A DNA stretch of 37,895 bases from an uncultured Lachnospiraceae bacterium. GTDB taxonomy: Bacteria; Bacillota; Clostridia; Lachnospirales; Lachnospiraceae. Below are positions 17,613 to 23,805 of the stretch, piece after piece (positions within the stretch are counted from its first letter, which is position 1; the number at the start of each line of letters is the position of its first letter). The position numbers and the translations under genes are program-made. The stretch is from the NCBI GenBank assembly GCA_902789735.1, contig CADAOZ010000023.1:1-37895 (forward strand), written 5' to 3'. Below the pieces are notes generated by a model. That model was not told the origin of the DNA and did not search any database. It was given only the letters and a program-made list of their open reading frames with translations.

Positions 17613-17640
17613 AAAGAAAGGAGGACGCCGTCCTCCTTTC
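17602..17640 (-). terminator. Intrinsic terminator or attenuator between fakA and recG
   Basis: On the minus strand GAAAGGAGGAC and GTCCTCCTTTC form an 11-bp perfect stem with a 3-base loop, followed by TTTATTTTATATTT. It lies just past the fakA stop and before recG. The A/T-rich tail is less uniform than a standard T-run, so some read-through is expected. The stem contains an anti-Shine-Dalgarno-like CCTCC sequence. Confidence 0.8.
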
Positions 17641-17653
17641 CGAAAATCCATAG

Positions 17654-19366
17654 TTATTCTGCCGAAAGTATATAGTAATAAACAGGCTGGCCGCCGGACT
17701 GCAGCTCCACATCACAATCCGGGAAGGTTTCCGAGATCTGGTCCCTGAGGGCGGAGGCGTCTTCCTCCGCGACCTCGGCACCGTAATAGATACTGATGAT
17801 CTCGGTCGACTCTGTCACGATCTTCTTCATGGTCTCCATGACAGTCTCTGTGATGTCTTTGCCGGCATATACAATGCCCGCGTCGCCGATGCCCATGAAG
17901 TCGCCTTCATGGATCTCGATGTCGTCGATCATGGTATCACGGACCGCGTAGGTAATCTCCGCCGTACTGACGTTGGCGATTTCCGCCGTCATATTCTCGG
18001 CATTGGCGTCCGTATCCATATCGGGCATATAATTGATCACAGCCGTAATGCCCTGGGGGATGGTCTTTGTCGGGATGACAACGATCTTCTTATCCTCTGT
18101 CAGGCTTGCCGCCTGGTTGGCCGCCATAATGATGTTCTTATTATTAGGAAGGATATAAATGGTATCCGCGTTGACCTGATCAATGGCCTTCAGGACATCA
18201 TCCGTACTGGGGTTCATGGTCTGGCCGCCGGAGATGATAAAATCTACGCCCAGGCCACGGAAGATCTCGGCAATGCCTTCGCCGACAGCAACGGTGATAA
18301 AACCGACATCCTTATGGGGCATCTCTTCCGGAACCGGATCTTTCACAGGCTCCGCTTCCGGCGTCTTTCCGGTTGCCATTTTTTCGGAAGCCACTTCTGT
18401 ATACGCCGTCTCTTCCTTTTCCTCCGCGTCCCCCTTGCCGTCCATCATGACGTTCTCGATCTTCACGCCGGAAACATCACCATAAGAAAGGGCCTTCTGC
18501 AGGATCATACCGGGATCATTGGTCTGCACGCTGACTTTGACCCTGTCGCTGCCCAGTGTGCATACGATACCGTCGCCTACGGAGTTGATGAATTCCACGA
18601 GAGAATTCTCGATCTTGGAAGCGTTCTTTCTGGAAAGATGGATGGTGAACTTTTCCTTATAAATATAAGCAGGGACTTCCTCTTCCGCCTCTTCCTCCGC
18701 GGCCGCCTCTTCCTGGCCGAACAGAGCCGCGTAATCGATCTCCTTGCCCATATAGGCGTCATAAGCGCCGCTCAGGACACATAAAAGGCCCTGGCCGCCG
18801 GAATCTACAACGCCGGCCTGCTTGAGCACAGGCAGCAGGTCCGGTGTGGACGCCAGCGCTTCCCTGGCCGCCTCCACGATCTGGCTGAAATAGGTCTCAA
18901 GATCCGTAACGCCCTCGTCCGCCAGCTGGCGGGATTTGTTGGACGCCGCCCTGGCTACTGTCAGGATCGTACCTTCCTTGGGCTTCATGACAGCTTTATA
19001 AGCCGTCTCGGCAGCACGGTCAAAGGCATTGGCCAGGATCGGAACATCCAGTTCCGCTTCGCCCCTGGCGACCTTTCCGAAGCCACGGATCAGCTGGGAC
19101 AGGATGACGCCGGAGTTGCCGCGCGCGCCGCGTAGGGAACCGGAGGACATCGCCTTGCAGATATCCTTCATGTTGTCGGAATCCCCGAGATCCATGACCT
19201 CCCTGACCGCTGACATAATGGTCAGGGACATGTTGGTGCCGGTATCGCCGTCCGGTACGGGGAATACATTCAGTTCATTAATATAGTCCTTGTTGGCGTC
19301 CAGTTCCTTCGCGCCTGCAAGAAACATTTTCGTCAGTATTTTTGCATCAATGGCAGTCTTGCTCAC
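17654..19366 (-). CDS. fakA: DAK2-domain fatty acid kinase subunit A
   Basis: The ATP-binding kinase half of the fatty acid kinase; it phosphorylates fatty acids carried by FakB (DegV) proteins to acyl phosphates for lipid synthesis. The 570 residues contain the N-terminal DAK2 (DhaL-like) domain with the nucleotide and metal loop VPDGDTGTNMSLT and GARGNSGVILSQL, then an acidic linker (about 225-235), a middle domain, a second acidic linker (about 325-345) and a C-terminal domain with a DegV-like fold. The start is GTG, not ATG; GGAGG lies 8 bases upstream. It sits 36 bases after the Asp23-family gene and before recG, the conserved Firmicute order (yloU-yloV-recG). Confidence 0.92.
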   Translation of the reverse strand: MSKTAIDAKILTKMFLAGAKELDANKDYINELNVFPVPDGDTGTNMSLTIMSAVREVMDLGDSDNMKDICKAMSSGSLRGARGNSGVILSQLIRGFGKVARGEAELDVPILANAFDRAAETAYKAVMKPKEGTILTVARAASNKSRQLADEGVTDLETYFSQIVEAAREALASTPDLLPVLKQAGVVDSGGQGLLCVLSGAYDAYMGKEIDYAALFGQEEAAAEEEAEEEVPAYIYKEKFTIHLSRKNASKIENSLVEFINSVGDGIVCTLGSDRVKVSVQTNDPGMILQKALSYGDVSGVKIENVMMDGKGDAEEKEETAYTEVASEKMATGKTPEAEPVKDPVPEEMPHKDVGFITVAVGEGIAEIFRGLGVDFIISGGQTMNPSTDDVLKAIDQVNADTIYILPNNKNIIMAANQAASLTEDKKIVVIPTKTIPQGITAVINYMPDMDTDANAENMTAEIANVSTAEITYAVRDTMIDDIEIHEGDFMGIGDAGIVYAGKDITETVMETMKKIVTESTEIISIYYGAEVAEEDASALRDQISETFPDCDVELQSGGQPVYYYILSAE

Positions 19367-19402
19367 TGCTTAATCCTCCTGCTTTCAATATTCGTAGCGG
19401 TA

Positions 19403-19765
19403 TCAGTCGATCAGTCTGACGCCCTCCACAAAAATATTAATCTTTTCAACTTCGATCCCGGTGAATTCCTCTACCCTGTATTTGACGCTCTGCATCAGAT
19501 TGTCGCATACTGCAGGGATACTGACACCGTAGGAAACGATCACGTGGAAATCAATGACCAGAAGGTTCCTGGAGGTCATATTTACTGTAATGCCCCTGGT
19601 CATGGTCTCCTTCTTAAGCAGTGTGGCAATACCCTCTTTCATATTGACACCGGCCATACCTACGATCCCGAAGCACTCATAGGCAACGCTGCCTGCATAC
19701 TGGGCGATGACTTCACTGTCAATGGAAATGTTGCCGATATGAGTATTCATGCTGGATGATTTCAT
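19403..19765 (-). CDS. Asp23/Gls24 family envelope stress response protein
   Basis: A small cytoplasmic protein of the Asp23/Gls24 family (YloU-type), of which members are membrane-associated and linked to envelope or alkaline stress. The 120 residues contain the family core IGNISIDSEVIAQYAGSVAY, CFGIVGMAG and VDFHVIVSYGVSIPAVC. I chose the internal ATG (MKSSSMNTH) because AAAGGAG sits 8 bases upstream; the earlier in-frame ATGs reach into the promoter region. It is first in the asp23-fakA-recG-degV unit and divergent from rpmB. The biochemical role is unknown. Confidence 0.9.
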   Translation of the reverse strand: MKSSSMNTHIGNISIDSEVIAQYAGSVAYECFGIVGMAGVNMKEGIATLLKKETMTRGITVNMTSRNLLVIDFHVIVSYGVSIPAVCDNLMQSVKYRVEEFTGIEVEKINIFVEGVRLID

Positions 19766-19801
19766 AGAAAATACTCCTTTCAAAGTATGACATTCCATTA
19801 A

Positions 19802-19807
19802 ATTATA
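19802..19807 (-). promoter_or_regulatory. -10 box for the asp23-fakA operon
   Basis: The minus strand has a perfect TATAAT about 37 bases before the Asp23-family start. The -35 region at the normal spacing is T-rich with no good match to TTGACA. It sits within a few tens of bases of the rpmB promoter on the opposite strand, so the two could influence each other. Confidence 0.5.
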
Positions 19808-19843
19808 CTCTGTTTGTCCCAAAAAGAAAATAGAAAATTTAGC

Positions 19844-19872
19844 TTGCATTTACAGAATAACTCTGTTAATAT
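19844..19872 (+). promoter_or_regulatory. Sigma-A-type promoter of rpmB
   Basis: -35 TTGCAT and -10 TAATAT are separated by exactly 17 bases, with a match of four of six and four to five of six to consensus. It lies 43 bases upstream of the rpmB ATG and is divergent from the asp23 promoter. Confidence 0.75.
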
Positions 19873-19915
19873 ACTAATGTTGTTTACCTGAATCCACGTG
19901 TTAGGAGGTGTTAAG

Positions 19916-20101
19916 ATGGCTAAATGTGATATCTGTGGCAAGGGCGCTCATTTCGGCAACAACGTCAGCCATTCTCATAGAAGATCCAACAGAATCTGGA
20001 ATTCTAATGTTCAGAGAGTCACCGTTAAAGTAAACGGCGCGAACAGAAAGATGCATGTATGCACCAGATGCCTGAGATCCGGCAAAGTTGAGCGTGCTTA
20101 A
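19916..20101 (+). CDS. rpmB: 50S ribosomal protein L28
   Basis: A protein of the large ribosomal subunit, 61 residues, with a typical basic sequence (AHFGNNVSHSHRRSNRIW and QRVTVKVNG). It is the zinc-binding form, with paired CxxC motifs (CDIC near the N-terminus and CTRC near the C-terminus). Zinc-free paralogues often exist in the same genome. AGGAGGTG lies 6 bases before the ATG. It is transcribed alone, divergent from asp23, with its own promoter and terminator. Confidence 0.98.
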   Translation: MAKCDICGKGAHFGNNVSHSHRRSNRIWNSNVQRVTVKVNGANRKMHVCTRCLRSGKVERA

Positions 20102-20121
20102 TGATCGCAGCAGACCAAAGG

Positions 20122-20150
20122 ACCATACCTTATGTATGGTTCTTTTTTTT
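20122..20150 (+). terminator. Intrinsic terminator of rpmB
   Basis: ACCATAC and GTATGGT form a 7-bp stem with a short loop, followed by TCTTTTTTTT. It lies 20 bases beyond the rpmB stop codon. Confidence 0.9.
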
Positions 20151-20195
20151 TGCCTTTTTTCAGCCCCTTTCCCTTTTTCTTTATTCTGCGGCAGC

Positions 20196-20246
20196 AAAAA
20201 AAAATCCGGCACCGCTGCGGTCATAACAGACTGCAGCAGCGCCGGA
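20196..20246 (-). terminator. Intrinsic terminator of the antiporter gene
   Basis: On the minus strand TCCGGC and GCCGGA form an outer stem with an inner GCTGC/GCAGC stem, followed by nine Ts. It begins about 20 bases after the antiporter stop codon. Confidence 0.85.
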
Positions 20247-20265
20247 CTGCCACGGAAAGCGGTGT

Positions 20266-21558
20266 TCAGGCCTTTTTGGTACGGAACCGGTTCCTGTCCT
20301 GCTTGCTGGAGGGCTTGACTTTGATCTCGCCCGCTTTGGTCAGGGCCTCCCGCGTCATCAGGGGGCCTGCCAGCTCGTAAATCAGGACGCCGAACAGGGT
20401 GACATTGCGGATGAGGGAACCTTCCGCTCCTCCCAGGGCCATGGCCTGATTGCACATGCCCAGGGCGACCCCGGCCTGCGGCAGCAGGGTGATGCCCAGA
20501 TATCTCTGTATATCCTTACTGCAGCCCATGGCCGTACTGGAGGCTCTTGCGCCGATGTATTTGCCGAAAGAACGGAACAGGATATAGACAAGACCGATCA
20601 TTACATACTCAATATGGGTAAAGACACCCAGCTCCAGCTCCGCGCCGCTCAGTACAAAGAAGGCCGCGTTCAGGGGAGCGGTCCATTTATCCGCCCGGTT
20701 CATGATATCTTCGGAGAACTCGCTGGTATTGCAGAACACGGTGCCCAGCATCATGCAGACCAGCAGGGAAGAAAAGCTGATCGTTGCTCTGCCGACAGGT
20801 ATCTCCAGATAAGAAAGGGCAATGGTCAGGAACACGAAAGTAATGGTCATGGAAAGACGGTTGGTATTGGAGTAGAACAGTTTCTCCAGCTGGGTCATGA
20901 TAAAGCCCAGTATACCGCCCAGCAGCAGTGAGAAAACGATCTCCAGGGCCGGATTGACCACAATAGAGAAAATATCCAGGACGCCGCCCTTCATGGCCAT
21001 GGCGATTCCGAAAGAAACCGAGAAGACGATCAGGCCTACCGCGTCATCCAGGGCCACGATGGGCAGCAACAGCCTGGTCAGGGGACCGTCCGCCTTATAC
21101 TGGCGGACGACCATCAGGGTCGCCGCGGGAGCCGTGGCGGAAGCGATGGCGCCCAGGGTAATGGCCGCCTCCAGAGGAAGCACCTCATCGCCCAGGACAA
21201 AATGCAGTCCGATCAGGGCCGCGTCGACCAGCAGGGAAGCCGTAACTGCCTGAATGATACCGATGACCGTTGCCTCTTTACCGGTCTTTTTCAGAGCGGA
21301 GAGACGGAACTCACTGCCGATCGAGAAGGCGATAAAACCAAGGGCCGCTGTGTTGACGACGCCGACATCCTGCACTGCCTCGTAAGAGACAAATCCCAGG
21401 CCTTCAATGCCCGCTCTGCCCAGACCATACGGACCGATCAGAAGTCCCGCGATCAGAAAGGCGGTAACATCCGGGAAATTAGCTCCCAGCAATTTAAATA
21501 TACGGGTGAACATCAGACCCGCGAACAAAGCGACGGAAATAGAAAGAAAAACATTCAT
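20266..21558 (-). CDS. Na+/H+ antiporter, CPA2/NapA-type
   Basis: A membrane protein exchanging protons for Na+ or K+. The 430 residues show about 12 hydrophobic segments. The family core is ATAPAATLMVVRQY (discontinuous helix 4) and PIVALDDAVGLIVFS, whose two adjacent aspartates mark the electrogenic two-aspartate type that exchanges two H+ per cation. The short C-terminal tail (KPSSKQDRNRFRTKKA) is basic and cytoplasmic. GAGG lies 7 bases before the ATG and a sigma-A-type promoter about 50 bases upstream. It is transcribed alone. The exact cation cannot be told from sequence. Confidence 0.9.
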   Translation of the reverse strand: MNVFLSISVALFAGLMFTRIFKLLGANFPDVTAFLIAGLLIGPYGLGRAGIEGLGFVSYEAVQDVGVVNTAALGFIAFSIGSEFRLSALKKTGKEATVIGIIQAVTASLLVDAALIGLHFVLGDEVLPLEAAITLGAIASATAPAATLMVVRQYKADGPLTRLLLPIVALDDAVGLIVFSVSFGIAMAMKGGVLDIFSIVVNPALEIVFSLLLGGILGFIMTQLEKLFYSNTNRLSMTITFVFLTIALSYLEIPVGRATISFSSLLVCMMLGTVFCNTSEFSEDIMNRADKWTAPLNAAFFVLSGAELELGVFTHIEYVMIGLVYILFRSFGKYIGARASSTAMGCSKDIQRYLGITLLPQAGVALGMCNQAMALGGAEGSLIRNVTLFGVLIYELAGPLMTREALTKAGEIKVKPSSKQDRNRFRTKKA

Positions 21559-21610
21559 AAAACTGCCTCGTTTTCCTTATTATGAAACAATTATCTTTGC
21601 AACAAAACCC

Positions 21611-21639
21611 ATTCTAATCCCGGTTCTTTGATATGTAAA
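21611..21639 (-). promoter_or_regulatory. Sigma-A-type promoter of the antiporter gene
   Basis: On the minus strand -35 TTTACA (21639-21634) and -10 TAGAAT (21616-21611) are separated by exactly 17 bases. Each matches five of six consensus positions. Confidence 0.8.
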
Positions 21640-21684
21640 GCGGTTTTTCCCCTGTTTCGTCCCGGCCGCAGCAATATTATTCCA

Positions 21685-21733
21685 CTAAAAATGTCCGGCG
21701 CCGCGCCTGTAAAGTACAGGCCGGCTGCCGGAC
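21685..21733 (-). terminator. Strong intrinsic terminator after the YhfC-type gene
   Basis: On the minus strand two 18-base arms (21733-21716 and 21710-21693) pair with a 5-base loop and about three mismatches, mostly G/C pairs, and are followed by ATTTTTAG. It lies about 55 bases after the YhfC-type stop codon and closes that operon before the antiporter promoter. Confidence 0.8.
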
Positions 21734-21788
21734 GTTTTGATTCTGATTATTATAATTGTTATATCCTGACAGTTTTATCTTTACTTCT

Positions 21789-22598
21789 TTATTCTGACCG
21801 TCCGGCTGCTTCTTCCGACCGGTAGATACTTCGTGCGAAAAGAGCCGCCGCCAGGGTCATCAGGGCGATCGCGGCTTCCACGGCGGGCAGAGGAATGCCT
21901 GTCTGCATCAGAAGGACCGCTCCCGCGTCCACCGCCATATGGATCAGAATCGCGGCAGGGAACAGATATCCCCGCTTCTTATTCTTAACAGCGAACCAGA
22001 CCAGGACCGACAGGACGATCTGCAGGATCACAGCCAGGATCCGCTCCAGGCCGGCCAGAAGATAGTGCCAGGACGGCGTTGTCACAAGCCCCCGGATCGA
22101 AGCCCGGATCTGTTCCAGTACTTCTCCTGTATAAGCCCCTGTCAGGGCTTCCGTCCTGCCGCTGTTGATCATAAAGGACCAGGTCAGGTTGTTGATCATC
22201 GTCATGCCGAGGATCACCGCCGCTTCAAGACCGCCATGTCCCGCTCCATACATGACCGCGTTGATGTTCCTGCCCATATATTTGCGAAGGACCGTGCGGT
22301 AAGCGGTCAGGCGGCCGGTCTCTTCAAACAGGCCTGCCATCAGTCCGCCGTACAGGGCATACATCCATGGCGTTCTGTAGATCGTTTCCCCGAATGCGGT
22401 TTTAAAGACTACTGTATGGACGACGGATTCCAGGATCAGGGCAAATATCAGCATGACCGACAGACCGGTCAGGAACGGTATCAGATCCGCCTTCTTTTTC
22501 TTCAATAAATAGACCAGCAGCACGATCGGGATCATAAATCCCAGCAGACAGGAAACTGCCATGCATACGATCGATGATACCGGAACTGTATCCTGCAT
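21789..22598 (-). CDS. YhfC-family intramembrane metalloprotease
   Basis: A 269-residue polytopic membrane protein of the YhfC family, related to the CAAX/Abi-type membrane proteases. There are about seven hydrophobic segments. The candidate metal and catalytic residues are the EE of GLFEETGRLTAYR, the His and Glu of YGAGHGGLEA, and the His-Ala-Val-Asp of LIHMAVDAGA. Family members may mature or degrade membrane peptides, but no substrate is known here. GGAGG is 9 bases before the ATG. It follows the alpha/beta hydrolase gene by 62 bases in one operon, terminated by a strong hairpin. Confidence 0.85.
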   Translation of the reverse strand: MQDTVPVSSIVCMAVSCLLGFMIPIVLLVYLLKKKKADLIPFLTGLSVMLIFALILESVVHTVVFKTAFGETIYRTPWMYALYGGLMAGLFEETGRLTAYRTVLRKYMGRNINAVMYGAGHGGLEAAVILGMTMINNLTWSFMINSGRTEALTGAYTGEVLEQIRASIRGLVTTPSWHYLLAGLERILAVILQIVLSVLVWFAVKNKKRGYLFPAAILIHMAVDAGAVLLMQTGIPLPAVEAAIALMTLAAALFARSIYRSEEAAGRSE

Positions 22599-22660
22599 TC
22601 TGTCTGCCCTCCTCAGCTTCCGGACGGAAAAGCCCGGAAATTATCTTTCATGCCTGATCA

Positions 22661-23473
22661 TCAGCCCGCCGGGCAGGGGGAGCTCTTCAGCTGCGCGCTT
22701 TCCCCTCTCTTTTCTCTGTATTCAAATTTGCCTGAAGCAATCTTATCAAGAAAAGCCACATACCTGTCCGTGTATTTGACCATGAACTCGCAGTACTGAT
22801 AACCGGGGCGTACACAGATGTTCACATCCGGATACAGGTAACTGACCACTTTGGGACTTATACGGGCAAAGACATCATTCCCGCCCCACTCCATAAAGGT
22901 ATGCCTCTGCTGCTCTTGAGGAATAGAGGGCATATTTCCCTGCGCGCAGGAATTGACCATGTTGGTAAGAGTCTTTTTGGAAAACGCCTCGAAGTTCCTG
23001 CTGATATGATCGCCGAGTTCCTTGCCCCACCGGGCTTCGACCTGACGTTTCATTTTCACATCATTCTTCATATAGACAGCTCTCTGCATCCTGACGGCAG
23101 GCCCGAAGGCCTTACGGACGGCGTATCCAAATCTGGCCACCGGCGCGCTGTCCAGAAAAATATTATTGACCTTCAGCTCCGGAACGTCCAGCATTCTGAG
23201 AGCCACCGCCGCGCCGAGCGACGCGCCGTAAAGGAGCGCAATTTCAGAAATGCCGGCTGCCTTTAAATAAAGCAGAGCGTGTTCCGCCTCAATATCGGCA
23301 GAAATAAATTCTCCGATCTCGTCTCCGTGACCGCCCATATCCGGGATCAGGATATGATAATCACCTTTGAACCTCGAGCCAAGTATTTTATAGAGCATCT
23401 CGGCGGAAATTCCCATTGGCTGGAGCATCAGGATGACAGGAGCACCTTCCCTGCCATATGTGTGCATGATCAT
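22661..23473 (-). CDS. Alpha/beta-hydrolase-fold protein
   Basis: A 270-residue hydrolase with the alpha/beta fold. The nucleophile elbow is LLYGASLGAAVAL (Ser in GASLG), an Asp is found in DSAPVARFG, and a C-terminal His is not obvious in the usual context, so the triad may be incomplete. The oxyanion region is ILMLQPMGISAEM. It lacks a signal peptide, so the enzyme is cytoplasmic. GGAGG lies 7 bases upstream of the ATG. Substrate unknown: esterase, acyl hydrolase or lipase are all possible. Two copies of a 13-base direct repeat lie just upstream of the gene. First in an operon with the YhfC-type protease. Confidence 0.8.
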   Translation of the reverse strand: MIMHTYGREGAPVILMLQPMGISAEMLYKILGSRFKGDYHILIPDMGGHGDEIGEFISADIEAEHALLYLKAAGISEIALLYGASLGAAVALRMLDVPELKVNNIFLDSAPVARFGYAVRKAFGPAVRMQRAVYMKNDVKMKRQVEARWGKELGDHISRNFEAFSKKTLTNMVNSCAQGNMPSIPQEQQRHTFMEWGGNDVFARISPKVVSYLYPDVNICVRPGYQYCEFMVKYTDRYVAFLDKIASGKFEYREKRGESAQLKSSPCPAG

Positions 23474-23805
23474 TGAAAAACCTCCATCTACAGATCAGTA
23501 GCGATTCCACAAATCATTAGCGATTCCACAGGTTCCTCCCGGTTCAAAACGGGATATTCCTTTTCAACCTTTCCTATCAGATTTTATCACATTTGTATCC
23601 TCATCTCCAAAAACTAAATATGGGAAAAGACTAAAAAAATAACGAATTTTCGGTACCGGATGTGCGGCCCGCCGATAACAAATGTAGATCCGCCGGATTT
23701 TATTCCGATATGCAGGTCCGCCAGTCCCTTTTTCATCAACCGTCCGCGTCGGATAATCAAGACAAAATTGACTGTATTGGTCTCGATTATTGTATTCCTT
23801 TTCGG
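23474..23805. other. Intergenic region with direct repeats, between two minus-strand operons
   Basis: This 332-base gap separates the alpha/beta hydrolase operon from the TIR gene upstream of it on the minus strand. A 13-base direct repeat (TAGCGATTCCACA at 23499-23511 and 23518-23530) sits between the hydrolase start and the putative promoter region. A possible extended -10 element, TGA followed by TAAAAT, is near 23578-23592 on the minus strand. A 40-codon minus-strand open frame (23736 to about 23614) has only a weak ribosome binding site and no recognisable product. I see no strong terminator for the TIR operon here. Confidence 0.5.
23499..23530. repeat. 13-base direct repeat upstream of the alpha/beta hydrolase
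   Basis: TAGCGATTCCACA occurs twice with identical sequence and 19-base spacing, close to two helical turns. It lies about 25-57 bases upstream of the hydrolase ATG, on the transcribed leader or promoter-proximal side. It could be an operator or a local duplication. Confidence 0.75.

Noticed and set aside
20161..20195. T-rich stretch between rpmB and the antiporter as a third terminator
   Set aside because: It has no stem. The rpmB and antiporter terminators on either side explain the T- and A-runs.
23614..23736. Forty-codon minus-strand open frame between the TIR gene and the hydrolase
   Set aside because: Ribosome binding site is weak, codon use is unremarkable, and no family is recognised. 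It could be a remnant, but I cannot support it as a gene.
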